Shown here: positions 11,087 to 21,668 of the stretch, one piece after another
Numbering within the stretch: position 1 is the stretch's first letter
Layout of the letters: each line of letters begins with the position of its first letter
Assembly (NCBI RefSeq): GCF_954871325.1
Contig: NC_088775.1
Coordinates: 18,887,561-18,951,560 of the forward strand
DNA from: Gordionus sp. m RMFG-2023
Lineage: Eukaryota > Nematomorpha > Gordioida > Chordodea > Parachordodidae
Length of the DNA: 64,000 nucleotides
Direction of reading: 5' to 3'
Made by a program: the position numbers and the translations under genes
Notes under the pieces: generated by a model
Told to the model about the DNA's origin: nothing
The model's database searches: none
The model's input: only the letters and a program-made list of their open reading frames with translations

Positions 11087-12409
11087 TTCTCCCTCTTCTG
11101 ATAATTTCATCGGAGAAGTCATAGAGAGTTTGTTGTTCAAGTGGTTTATAATTTTGGTAATCAAGTTGTATCACAAATCATCATAACGTTGGCTTGTCCA
11201 ATCGTTGGTTTGTATAAATCGATTTTGCACGTTGGTTTGTTTAATCACAAGCTTGATATCCATATAATTGTCTCCATTAATCATAGCTTGTTTGATCGTA
11301 CTCAATTGTTAATTATCATTTTTCCAGTTTGGAATTTGGAATAAATCAGAATATGTAATTTGGAATAGTTGATCAAATCAAATATATGAATAATATGCAC
11401 GAATAAAATTTTGAATTTCGGAACAATAAAATATGTAATAATATGTAATAAGGAATGATAATTTAAGGAATAAGGAATAAAATCCAAAATAAGGAATGAT
11501 AAATGATTATATTATTTTTTAGGTGTTTATACTTTTAGCGTTTTACATTTTTTACGTTTTACATTTTTTAGCGTTTCATTATTTAATTACTAGCGTTTTA
11601 ATATTTAATTTATTTTTATTTATTTTCAAACTCCGAGGTTAAAATATGCAAATATTATGCACATTTCCCTCTCTTAAAAAAAAAATTTAAATTTCACACC
11701 CTAATTTTAATTCAAAAAAAAAAAATTCTTCATAAGATAGTTTTGAAAATTCACCACATAATTTAAATATATTTTTCTAAAATGAATGTTTTTTTACATA
11801 ACTTTTTGTCTTCAAAGCTTTTAATTTCAAAAACTTTTTATCATATTAAGTATTACTTATAAGGGTTATTTGAATCAATCATGTGATTTAAAAATTACAT
11901 TTTAACATATTTAAAATTAAGTTTTATCTTCTTGTTTAGGATTTTTAATATTTTTAATTATATTTAAGAATTCATCTTTAGGTTTATGTTAATTTACAAC
12001 AATTGGTCATCATTCAAGAAATCAAAAAATATCAATATTATCCATTATGATTTTACATTTTAGTAATTTTAAAAATTTATAACATGCCTTTATCCTGGCA
12101 TAAAATTTTAATTTTTAATAACTTTTCTTCTTACGTGGATTAGAATAATAAGTAATCATCATTGGTCTCACAAAATAGAATTCATAACCTATCGTTCAAC
12201 TTCCATATCAGTTCTTCCTAGGTTGTCACATTAGGTTAGGTGCTGGCTATTATATTCCAGTCCAACATCCAGAGCCGGGACACCATAAAGAAAGAAGCTT
12301 TTTGCATGAAAGAACGTACTAAGGTTTGATTCTTGGTCATCTCAGTAGTTTAGGTAGTCACAATAGATAAGGTAGTCATAACATCACAATAGATAAGGTA
12401 GTCATAATA

Positions 12410-12690
12410 GGTAGTCATCTCCATAGGTTAAGCAATCAACACAATAGATAGTCATATAAATAGAGTCATCTCAATGGATTAAGCAATCATCACAATAGGT
12501 AGTCATATAAATAGAGTCATCTCAATGGATTAAGCAATCGTCACAATAGGTAGTCATATAAATAGAGTCATCTCAATGTATTAAGCAATCGTCATAGATT
12601 AGATACACAATAGGTAGTCATATAAATAGAGTCATCTCAATGGATTAAGCAATCGTCATAGATTAGATGGTCATCTCAGCAGATTAGGTA
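12410..12690. repeat. 51-bp tandem repeat inside the LTR element
   Basis: About five units built on ATCTCAATGGATTAAGCAAT and AATAGGTAGTCATATAAATA, with an exact 51-base spacing between the first full units (about 12468 and 12519). Later units carry small insertions. It is non-coding. Related shorter 'TAGGTAGTCAT' text precedes it from about 12350. Confidence 0.85.
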
Positions 12691-12726
12691 GTCATCTTTT
12701 TCTAGTCCACCACCCAAAGGGCACCA

Positions 12727-12988
12727 TGCAAAGAATAAGGATGGTGACTATTTTGCGCGAGGTTCGAGTCAGTAAAAATATATTTTATTAACTAATTTCT
12801 TTTTCTTTTGTTAAGGTATTTATACATTTTCTAACATATAAATTAGAATATAAAACGAAATACAAAAAAGTAAAATAATATATAAAAAAGTAAGGTTACG
12901 CCGTTTATAAAATAAAATTAGATTATAACAAAAATAATAAAAGTTCAAATGCAAAAAACAAAAAATAAGATAAAGGAATAATGCAACA
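12727..12988. repeat. Right LTR of the non-coding element
   Basis: 262 bases, nearly identical to the left LTR. It is preceded by a purine-containing CAAAGGGCACCA stretch that could be the polypurine tract. Confidence 0.88.
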
Positions 12989-12993
12989 CTAGA

Positions 12994-14252
12994 AAATGGA
13001 TTACCATAAAAATTATATGCAATAAAGCCCAAGCTGTGTACTGCTCACTGCCATTTGCAGTATGTGAAAACAATTTCACAACAGGCTCTACAAATTTTCG
13101 CCACATGCACTCATGAAAATTCATAAGTGCATATCAGTGCTGTCGAGGCCTACCTCAGAGCTTCAAAAAACTATCATTTAATAATTCAATTACCGTTAAA
13201 ATATTAAATAAAAAAAATCGACAAATTCATAACAATATCCACATAATAAAACAAATATTTGAGATAATAAAGTTTTTAGGTAAACAAAACTTACCATACA
13301 GAGGATCAAATGCTACCGAAACACTTAGCCTCTTTGATAATGAAAATTTAAATCATGGCAATTTCCTGGAAATGATCCGAATTATATCAAAGAATGATCA
13401 AATACTTAGAGATCATTAGAGAAGGCTATTTTAAAAAGCAAACGTAGAAAAGATACGCTTAAACTGTCTAACAAATCAAAATCGAAGGGAAGAGGTTCTC
13501 TCATAACCTTGTTGTCAAAAACAACTGTCAACAAAGTTATTGATGCTGTTCTTGATCAAATCAGGAATTTAATAAAAAAGGAGATTGGTAACAAACGGTT
13601 TAGTTTGCAAATGGATAGTACTTAAGACATTTGCGTTTATGATCAAGCAACCATTTGCCTACGATACATATATAATGGTAAAATAACAGAAAGGCTTTTT
13701 GCACTTACAAAAGTTACGAACTCTTCTGGAAAAGGATTTTTTGATATCTTGAGTGAATGCTTTTTAAAACATGCAATTCAAATGAGAAATATAATTGGAG
13801 AATCATTTGATGGTGCTGCAAATATGCGGGGGGAATTTGTTGGATTGCAAGCTCTTATTAGACAAGAGGCTCCAGGTAGCTTGTATATTTGGTGTTATAG
13901 TCACATATTAAATCTCTGTATATGTGATTCATGCGATAATATTGAAGGCAAAATTTTATTTGGATTATTGAACAGACTAGCAACTTTCTTTGGTGAATCA
14001 TATAAAAGGATGGACGCTTGGGTGAAACAGAATAACTCAACTGGCCAAAATAAATTAAGAAGGCTGCAAAAAATAGGTGAGACAAGGTGGTGGGCACGTG
14101 AAAAAGCCCTTAAATGGATATATGGCAAAGAGAGCTTACTTTTAATAACGATAAGTGCACTTCGAGTTATAATAGATAATAAATCATTTGAGGCAAAAAC
14201 CTCATCAGAAGCGCAGTCGTTGATAGATAATCTATATTATAATTTTCCTATG
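12994..14252 (+). pseudogene. hAT 3 transposase, zinc finger and catalytic middle
   Basis: It begins with a degenerate TTF-type finger (KAQAVYCSLPFAVCENNFTT), then AVEAYLRAS. Further on, FLGKQNLPYRGSNATETLSL leads to the catalytic core: FSLQMDST.D (first aspartate region, with an in-frame stop at about 13624), YDQATICLRYIYNGKITERL, SFDGAANMRGEFVGLQALI (second aspartate), WCYSHILNLCICDSC and GETRWWAREKALKWIYG. The last recognisable text is SSEAQSLIDNLYYNF, where the Helitron enters. The longest open stretch is 13749-14348, its tail being Helitron sequence. Several stops and frame changes in the first 500 bases show it is dead. Confidence 0.85.
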
Positions 14253-14261
14253 TCCTCACTA

Positions 14262-14322
14262 CGTCATCGCTACGTCATGTCATCGCTACGTCATGTCATC
14301 GCTACGTCATGTCATCGGTACG
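14262..14322 (+). repeat. 16-bp tandem repeat, about 4 units
   Basis: TACGTCATGTCATCGC repeats near the presumed 5' end of Helitron 1; the first unit is shortened. Its position just inside the element may reflect slippage at the start of rolling-circle copying, which is an inference. Confidence 0.8.
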
Positions 14323-14518
14323 TACTTATTTTTATTTTTATTTATTGATTTTATTTTATTTTTTTTACAGAAAATATTTTTAGACATGAAGCCCAATAAA
14401 ATACAACTCAAAATTAAGTTAGCCTTATATATATTTTTTTTTATACTCTTTTATATTATAGAATACATCTATTTTAGCTTCTGATAATGTCCCAACTATT
14501 TCTAGGAAGTTGAACCTA

Positions 14519-14745
14519 ATATTGACTCCTCTTCAGGTTCATTGCATTTATATTCTTTATATTATTCTTTGTTTTTATTTTAGATAACAAGCCCTGTCTT
14601 ACCCATATTTAATGATTGTACAGGTGGTATATTGACTCCTCATCAAGTTCAATGCATTTATTTTTTTTATTTATTCTTTTGTTTCTATTTTAGATAACAA
14701 GCCATGTCCTAACCTCAGTTAATGATTGTAGTACAGGTGGTGATT
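14519..14745 (+). repeat. Tandem duplication with splice-acceptor-like ends
   Basis: Two copies of about 110 bases share ATATTGACTCCTC.TCA.GTTCA.TGCATTTAT, a long pyrimidine tract ending in TTTTAG, then ATAACAAGCC.TGTC and TTAATGATTGTA...CAGGTGGT. The tract plus AG followed by a short exon-like block looks like a duplicated small exon of the Helitron gene. A weaker third match to the opening motif is near 15172. Confidence 0.7.
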
Positions 14746-14819
14746 CCGTCATTAATAAAAGAAAAAGATGGCAGATCAATCAAAAAAAGAAACGCACTAG
14801 GGATAGCGAGGTCCTACAA

Positions 14820-15130
14820 AATAGAACATTCTCTTATTTATCAAGTATAATTTTTCTCAAAATTATATTGGGATTTTTTAATGTTAAATGTTAGTCTTAT
14901 GTTATTATTTTTATAAAGTAATATATTTTACCTGTAGAATAATTGGTAAATTAGAGATTTCCTCTTCTTTAATTATAAATTTTGGGCTTGGTTTCAAAAT
15001 TATTAGGGAAGGTGGGCTTGAGAAAATATTTTTAAATATTAAGATCTTGGATGCTTGGATCATTACATTTATCATGTTATTTTTTAACTTTTAGAATATC
15101 ATAATAGACTTGATTAGTCCCCCAAAAATT
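14820..15130 (+). repeat. Repeat R2, copy 1
   Basis: It shares with 18340-18700 the phrases AATTGGTAAAT, GAGATTTCC, TGGGCTTG, AAGATCTTG and ATGTTAAATGTTAGTCTTAT, although not all in the same order. Both copies are inside Helitron 1, one before and one after the LINE. Confidence 0.5.
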
Positions 15131-15574
15131 TTATTTGATGATAGCCCTCCAACTTATTAGAAATATGCATCTAATATTGACCCTTCAACCGTTTTTACAT
15201 TATTTTAATGTTTGTTTAATTTCAACAACAGTATATTTATATTTTTGCCTGATTTCTTTATTTGTCTAGGCTAACCCTAATCCCTCACATTGCTACCAAA
15301 CATGATGAATCTTTTATTAAAGATAAGCAAAGAAAAAAATGGCGATTCAACAACCGCCTTACCCGTTCTAGAGTTACTGGTGGCCAAGATAATAAGGCTC
15401 TGTGAACTCCTCTGGAGGTTTATTTTGTTTTTTATCTAATGTTTTATATCTATATGTTTATTTTATACACCCAGTTGCCTCCAAATGATATTTCTATCAC
15501 CACTACCACAATCCCTATGCCACCTCTGCCTAATTTTTAACAAATAAAAGCATTTAATTCCACTATCATTTACC

Positions 15575-17695
15575 TCATTAGGAGTTATGACAAAAGGGCC
15601 GCCTAGACATAAGGAGACTTGGTGGTGGAGCCCAGAGGTAGCGAAAGCCGTGGATGAGAAACGGAGGTGTTTCAAAGTATGGTATAATAGCAAAGAAAAT
15701 AGTGATAATGATATTTACAAGATGGCTAAAAGAAATGCTAAGAAATTAATAGCGAAGGCTCAAGAAGAAAAAAGACACGAGTTTGCTAGAAATGAAATGC
15801 GCTGATGGAATTGGAAATATGGTTAGAATGGCAAAACAGATGTCAAAAAAGAGGCAGGATGTGATAGGTGTAAAGTGTTTGAAAAATATGGAAGGATGAC
15901 GATTGATAGTAGTGGTATTAAGAACACCTGGAAGATTTACATGAAAGGACTTTTGAATGAAGAAAATGAATGGAATAATAATATTAGTTGTGCAAAGGTA
16001 GAAGGTCCAGGGTGTAAATTTGGCAAGGACGAGATAAGGAGATCAGTGAAAAAGATGAAGAAAGGGAAGCGGGTTTAACGATGGTGGTATCAGAGATGTT
16101 TAAAGGTTCTGATGATTTAGGGATTGAATGGTTAATGAATTTAGCAAATCAGATTGTCACAGAAGGTACTATTCCCGAGGACTGGCGAAGAAGTATAATT
16201 ATCCCAGTATACAAGGGGAAAGGTGATCCTTTAGATTGTGGGTCTTACAGAGCTATTAAACTTTTGGAACATGCAATGAAAGTATTTGAGAGAGTGTTAG
16301 AAAAGCGGATAAGGGAACAAATCAAAATTGATGAAATGCAGTTTGGTTTTACATCGGGAAAAGGCACGACAGATGCAATTTTTGTGGTGAGACAAATTCA
16401 GGAGAAGTATCTTGCGAAGGAAAAGAAACTCTATTATGCGTTTGTTGATTTGGAGAAAGCATTTGATAAGGTGCCGCGTGAGATTACAAGATGGGCCTTG
16501 AGAAAATCCGGTGTGGAGGAATGGTTAGTTACCGCAGTGATGGCAATGTATGTTGGAGCACAAACAGCAGTACGGACGGATCATGGTGATAGTGACAGCT
16601 TTGAGGTGAAGGTAGGACTTCATCAAGGATCCGTGCTGAGTCCATTATTATTTATCTTAGTAATGGATGTGGTGGCTAGAGAAATGCGTGAAGGACTTCC
16701 CTGGGAGATATTATATGCAGATGACCTTGTATTAATGGCAAACAGTGAGGGAGAATTGAGGGATAAAGTTAGTAAATGGAAGATGACTATGGAAGCAAAG
16801 GGCCTGAAAATGAATGCATCAAAAACAAAGGTGATGATTGGTGGGGAAAATCTAAAGATAGAAGAATCAGGTATGTGGGAAAGGAGTTGCTAGAAATTCT
16901 ATCCAATGCACCAGAAGCCAGAAATGGGTACATAAAAGATGTAGTTAGAAAAAAGGCAGTTTGATGTTAGAAAGAATGACCTTTATTTGTAAAACATGCA
17001 TGAAAGGGATACATAATAATGATAATTTAAAAAATGGTGGTCTGGATATTGGCAATGGGTTAACCCTAGAAAAAGTGGATAAGTTTTGTTATTTAGGTGA
17101 TATGCTAAACGCAGATGGTGGTGTAGATTCTGCTGTTGTTGCAAGGATCAGACAAGCTTGGAAGAAGTTCAGAGAGATGTCATCTATTCTTACAAATAAA
17201 AAAGTTTCTCTGAAGTTAAAGGGGAAAGTTTACGTAAGCTGCGTGAGGAGTTGTTTAGTTTATGGCGGTGAAACATGGGCAATGAAAGCAATTCACGAAG
17301 CCAAATTAGAAAGAACAGAGATGAGGATGGTTAGATGGATGTGTGGGGTATCTCTGAGAGAGAGAAAAACTAGCAAGGAATTGCGAGCAAGATTAGGTAT
17401 AGAAATGATTGGTATGGTAATGCGACGAAATAGACTAAGATGGTTTGGGCATGTGGAACGTATGACAAGAGATGACTGGGTAAAGAGATGCACAATGATG
17501 GAAGTAGGAGGATCAAGACCTAGAGGAAGACGCAAGATGACGTGGACAAATGTGATAGCGGCGGATATGAGAAGCTTGAATCTTACAAGTATTGATGCTC
17601 AGGACCGTCAAAAATGGAAAAGAAAAATCAGAGGGAAAACTGGCCTACCCGGGTAAACCTGGAAATCGCCATAAAACGGAGAAGAAGAAGAAGAG
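15575..17695 (+). mobile_element. 5'-truncated non-LTR retrotransposon (LINE)
   Basis: The element starts abruptly in coding sequence (GPPRHKETWWW, the end of the endonuclease-RT linker) and ends after the stop codon with a GAAGAAGAAGAAG microsatellite tail, as is usual for this LINE group. The first half of the protein, including the endonuclease, is missing. No convincing target duplication was found; AGTTAT occurs at both edges but is too short to trust. It lies within Helitron 1. Confidence 0.85.
15587..17656 (+). pseudogene. LINE reverse transcriptase and C-terminal region
   Basis: The polyprotein would copy its own RNA at a nicked target. Visible parts are the linker (GPPRHKETWWWSPEVAKAVD), then RT with PEDWRRSIIIPVYKGKGD, YRAIKLLEHAMKVFERVLEK, FGFTSGKGTTDAIF, YYAFVDLEKAFDKVPRE, GLHQGSVLSPLLFILVMD and the catalytic YADD in LYADDLVLMANSE. 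After RT comes a PHD-like zinc finger (CGKGVARNSIQC, WVHKRC, FICKTCMKG), then a C-terminal region with YLGDMLNADGG, RSCLVYGGETWAMK and RWFGHVERMTRDDWVKRC. The main RT frame is 16081-16893 and the C-terminal frame 16961-17656. Frame changes lie near 16078 and between 16850 and 16880, and stops break the linker at about 15804. It resembles RTE/CR1-like LINEs; the clade is not settled. Confidence 0.85.
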
Positions 17696-17929
17696 TTATT
17701 ATAAATAATACTTTATCCGATTCCCTGAGGAACTTTCATGAATATTTAGAGAGATGTTCAAACGTGAATGTGTAGTGCGGCCAATTTCATTAACATTATT
17801 AATGGGAAAATATGCGGTAGTTTGTCATGGCCTTTATAACAATACTTAGGACCGTTTTATGGTTGAGTTGACAATGTCGTTCATGATTCTATTTTAGAGG
17901 GGGATACCAAAACTGACACTTTGGCAGAA

Positions 17930-18140
17930 ATATCATTTTGCGTTCTTCTTTTACCAGTAGCCCAGGGCCTCAGCTTTATCAGGACGCAATGGGTGTTGTA
18001 CACTGCTTTGGTAATCCGTCATTATTCATTACTTTCACCTACAACCCTAAATGGGATGATATTATACATTAATTTTTCCTTCTGAAGACGACTGAAAGGA
18101 TTTGCTCTTAATTTTACCAGACACACAGAGTAATAATTAT
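17930..18140 (+). pseudogene. Helitron Rep (Helitron-like N domain) relic
   Basis: Plus-strand text reads QDAMGVVHCFGNPSLFITFT followed by YNPKWDDI, which matches the family motif 'YQDAM...GKPDLFITFTCNPKW.EI' just upstream of the two-histidine Rep motif. Stops and frame changes follow within about 60 bases, and no tyrosine motif or helicase follows. It lies between the LINE and the Helitron 3' end, as expected for the same element. Confidence 0.7.
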
Positions 18141-18339
18141 TCCTCATCATTTTTTAAAAAAATTACCTAAATTTATATGGCAAGAAAAACAAATTTCTTA
18201 AAAAATATATAAATAAATTGCATATAAGTTTCATTAGTATTGAATGGCATTTTTGTAATTTAAATAAATAGCATTTTTTTGTACTTAACAAAAGATATAG
18301 ATAGCCCTTATCAAATTTTTTGATAAAAAGAGTTAACCC

Positions 18340-18700
18340 ACTAATTGGTAAATCCGAGATTTCCCCTTCATGTGTTGATAAATTATTTAGAAATTTAACT
18401 ATCTCCGGGTTTGGGAAATAGTTTTGAAACTTAATTTGGGATGGACTGGGCTTGAAAAATATTCCTCAAGATTAATATTTGCTTGCACCTGACTTGGGAA
18501 TATCTTATACAAATTATTATGGGCCGGGCTTCGGAAACAATTTTCAAAATTATTATGGGTTGAGCTAGGCTTGAGAATTTTTTTTATAAATTATAAGATC
18601 TTGAACGCGTGGAAATTTTTTCCAAATATTATAAGCTTGGACCTGGCTTGAAATTTTTTAATGTTAAATGTTAGTCTTATGTAACCAGTCATATATTTAC
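18340..18700 (+). repeat. Repeat R2, copy 2, with GGGC-TTG motifs
   Basis: Phrases such as GGGCTTGAAAAATATT, GGGCCGGGCTTCGGAAA and GAGCTAGGCTTGAGAAT recur about every 60 bases. It ends with ATGTTAAATGTTAGTCTTAT, also present at 14880. It is non-coding. Confidence 0.5.
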
Positions 18701-18911
18701 AAAGAATTTTGGTATTGGGTACAAGCTCATTTAAATATATTTTGACTCAAATAATAGTTTCCACTCTTAGTCCTAATGGGTTGGACTCAATGACATTGCT
18801 TGGACTTGACATAAATGGGGAGGGGGGGGGGTTAAAAATTTTATAAATTGGATATGATTTTTAAATAAAGGGTAACATCTTTCTTAAAAAAACGAATAAA
18901 ATTCTCATTCT

Positions 18912-18939
18912 CCGTCATTTTTGACGGGCTATCTACTAG
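18912..18939 (+). other. Helitron 1 3' terminus (hairpin and CTAG)
   Basis: Stem CCGTCA (18912-18917), loop TTTT, stem TGACGG (18922-18927), spacer GCTATCTA, then CTAG (18936-18939) and host T. Helitrons end with such a hairpin about ten bases before CTRR and insert between A and T. The minus strand at 46504-46476 shows the same terminal layout. Confidence 0.85.
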
Positions 18940-18942
18940 TTT

Positions 18943-19926
18943 ATGTAAATTTATGACTCTTAGTACAGCTGTAATATATTTAGAAATTTTTGAAATAATG
19001 GAGCCATTGTCATTGTATCTTCAATCAAAAATTTAAATATTTTGTCGGCATAGAAGATGATAGAAGATGCTAAGTCTTCTGTGTCATCGATAACTATTAC
19101 ATCAATTCAAAATAAAGCAATAAAAATGGCTTCTGATTTAAATGATACACTTTCATATTTAAAGCTTACGGAGAGTATCTGTGTACAGACTGCTCTACCT
19201 TCGAATAGGACGAGCAAAGAGAATATATAGTGATGAAGGCCAGGATAAACGTCCTCAAGAATCGATTGACCTTTATAGGGTTGAAGTATTTCGTCCTATA
19301 ATTGATCAAATTATAAACAGTTTGTCGGAACAATTTTCTGCGAATAGAGAGCTTATTTTGAATGTGCGATATTTGCATCCAAGGCATTTTGATGACATAA
19401 ATAGTAAAGGTATTTCTGAAATGGCCTTGGAAAACTGGCGCAATTGGCAAATATATCGAGTGATAAATTACATAACGAACTGTGTTCATTTTCTAGTGTA
19501 TTCAAAGATTTAATAGAAGAATTAAATGAAACGGACGATGATATCTTATGTACAAGTGAGGAGTCGAATGAAGAAGATGGAATACTACAATATGATAATA
19601 ACTCGAAGTGTGATAAATGTAACAATTGTTTAATATGCGTGTATGTAATTCTTAAGAGGTACAATATGCATATAAGTGCATACACTAATTTATTTTTGGC
19701 GTATGAATACATTTTAACTTTATCATTTACGCAGGTTAATTGCGAGAGAACATTTAGCAAATTGAAAATTATAAAAAAAAGGCTGAGAGCTAATATAGGC
19801 CAAGAAAAATTAGAAGCGTTTTTAATGATGTCAGTTGAACGAGAACTATTATCGCAGATTGAAATAGAAGATATTCTTGTTTATTTACGCAAAAGTTCAA
19901 AGTTAATGAGAGATTTATTAACATAA
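18943..19926 (+). pseudogene. hAT 3 transposase, C-terminal half
   Basis: The text resumes with STAVIYLEIFEIMEPLSLYL-like sequence (in mixed frames), then IEDAKSSVSSITITSIQNKA, VEVFRPIIDQIINSLSEQFS, RYLHPRHFDDINSKGISEMA. From 19444 one open frame runs to the natural stop: YEYILTLSFTQVNCERTFSK, LKIIKKRLRANIGQEKLEAF and MMSVERELLSQIE. CERTFSKLK is the hATC dimerisation motif. There is a frame change near 19480-19500 between the two longer frames and stops before 19050. The 160-residue final frame is intact. Confidence 0.85.
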
Positions 19927-20149
19927 AAATTATATATTATTAATTCATTTATTTAAATTTTATTTATATCTATTACAATATGATCTCTAATTTTATAAGT
20001 GCAACAATTTTATTCTCTGTGCAATATTGTATAATTGTTATAATTTTATATGTGTAATTAATTGATTTTATATATTGAGTATGTATTATATTATATTTAA
20101 CATGTGACGTATGATTTGATTTTATTGTGCAATATCCTTGTAAATCTAA

Positions 20150-20335
20150 TATAAATATATATGTGCAATGAATATTTTTTTATATGTGCAATTAATATTT
20201 TTTAAAATGTACAATGAATATTTTTTAATATGTGCAATGAATATTTTTTTATATGTGCAATGAATATTTTTTTATATGTGCAATGAATATTTTTTTATGT
20301 GTTCAATGAATATGATTTTGGATGTGCAATTTTTT
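20150..20335 (+). repeat. About 23-bp AT-rich tandem repeat, 7-8 units
   Basis: TGTGCAATGAATATTTTTTT plus a few A/T bases repeats with small changes, in the 3' untranslated part of hAT 3. Looser 'GTGCAAT' motifs begin upstream, from about 19998. Confidence 0.85.
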
Positions 20336-20459
20336 AAAATAAAATATATGATTATCGTGTCATTATTCTTCTCTTTTTTTAAAATGTAAATTGTTTGAAC
20401 CTATAAAAAATAACAAGTAATAAAAATATATAATTTAAAGAAGCCATTTAAGGGAACCC

Positions 20460-20484
20460 GGCCATTGTCGCCAGTCCGCCCCTG
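20460..20484 (-). other. Right terminus of hAT 3
   Basis: On the minus strand it starts CAGGGGCGGACTGGCGACAA at 20484, a typical hAT terminal inverted repeat. The next 8 host bases are ctatgtat. No partner end was found upstream of 10331. Confidence 0.65.
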
Positions 20485-20911
20485 CTATGTATCATTTTTC
20501 TGAAGATTTTATATTGTTAATGAAATTTTTATTTTTTGTTACAGATTTATTAAAATCTTTACAAGAAAATTATAATTATGTTTGATTATTAATTCCGCTT
20601 TTAAAACTGATAAAAAAATCCGATTACGATCTTTCTTTCAGATGTTATTTTATATAAGTAAATATGCGCTCTGAATCAGCGTTTGAATGTGGTAACGAGA
20701 GTATAATATTGTTTATTTTTCAAAATTGGCGCAATTTTAATAAAAAATGTAATCATTTGATTTCATGGCCAAATTTGATATATTTTGTTCTATAAGTGTA
20801 TTTAAATTCTTGAAATAATTATTAGATATCTTCTATATTAGAATTGATTATTATTAATTCAAGTTCCTCGAATTTGAATTTATTATCAAGCCTCATAATA
20901 CTTAGATTTTT
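20485..20911. other. AT-rich spacer, nothing recognised
   Basis: No frame, repeat end or RNA gene was recognised between hAT 3 and hAT 4. Confidence 0.5.
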
Positions 20912-21668
20912 CCATGGCGCGTACGCAGTGGGGGGGGGGCAAATTGCCCCTTCCCCCCAAGCCAAAAAATATATTTTTTAAAAATATTATTGTTAATATT
21001 AATTTATATTAGTTAATATCTCATATATATATTTAATTACATTTATTTATCACATTCATCTACTAAGTTATTTTATCAATTAATTTCGATTTAAAGTTTT
21101 CCTTGGCGTAATTTCCCTATTATTTTTAAATTTTGGTGGCGTATTATTTATCTAAATTTCTAGCCAAATAATAATTATCTCTGAAACTCCTTGTCCAACA
21201 GGGAGAAAGAAATTGCAAGCTTGTCCAACGAGATGTCTCCGCCATCAAGCATAACAGCTTTTATGGGGTTAGAAGGGTCGATTATTGATGCTATTACTGA
21301 AATATCACTATGACTTGAAAGAAATATTTCCTCAGAAGCAAGAAATTATTGGATTCAATACTTATTCCAATTTTTTTTTCTCATTAGAATGTATTATTTA
21401 ATTATACAACTATTTTATGTAATACTTTTCAAAAACATGACGACTTGATTAAGAAGATGAGAATAGCTGAGAGCATTTTATTAGAACTCAAGGAAATTAG
21501 AGCTAATGTGATGAAGAACATATTTTATATGTTATAGTTGAGTCAAAAGCAGGCTATACGTGTTTAATATTTGTCCCCCTCGACTTGCAGCAAGCAAGCT
21601 CATTGTCAAAACATTAATATAGGATCAGTAGAAGAGTATTATAAAACAAATGTCCCCTCTCTTAGATA

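Larger units (their letters stand above)
10825..12988. mobile_element. Non-coding LTR retrotransposon (TRIM/LARD-like), whole ends
   Basis: Two 262-base direct repeats (10825-11086 and 12727-12988) start TGCAAAG and end GCAACA, bounded by a perfect 5-bp duplication ctaga (10820-10824, 12989-12993). The repeats differ only at a handful of positions, all in their first 35 bases or so, so the insertion is fairly young. The internal 1.6 kb has no gag or pol frame, so the copy must have been mobilised by enzymes from elsewhere. It lies inside the hAT 3 transposase. Superfamily is uncertain: a 5-bp duplication fits Copia, BEL/Pao and many Gypsy elements. Confidence 0.88.
14254..18939 (+). mobile_element. 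Helitron 1, inserted in hAT 3, carrying a LINE
   Basis: The right end is diagnostic: hairpin CCGTCA-TTTT-TGACGG, 8 bases, then CTAG followed by host T. A relic of the Rep/Helitron-like N domain lies at 17930-18140. hAT 3 coding text stops near 14250 and resumes right after the CTAG, so the whole interval is inserted. The exact 5' end (expected TC after host A) is not certain; TCC near 14250 is plausible. No helicase domain was recognised in this copy. The 3' end matches that of Helitron 2 at 46476. Confidence 0.75.
10331..20484 (+). mobile_element. hAT element 3, twice interrupted
   Basis: Transposase pieces appear in order on the plus strand: N-terminus (10331-10824), zinc-finger and catalytic middle (12994-14252), C-terminal half (18943-19926). 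The right terminus at 20484 reads, reverse-complemented, CAGGGGCGGACTGGCGACAA, a hAT end; the flank is ctatgtat. The left terminus and matching duplication were not found. The gaps are filled by an LTR element (10825-12988) and a Helitron (about 14254-18939). A fragment of the same family recurs at 63250-63540. The family is the TTF-finger/DUF4371 type often annotated as 'zinc finger MYM-type protein 1-like'. Confidence 0.8.

Noticed and set aside
12410-12690. CRISPR-like look of the 51-bp repeat, and of the 119-bp array at 61787-63130
   Set aside because: Units are contiguous without unique spacers, and the genome is eukaryotic.
19166-19489. Minus-strand ORF over the hAT 3 C-terminal region (with 19353-19760)
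   Set aside because: Shadows of the plus-strand transposase frame.
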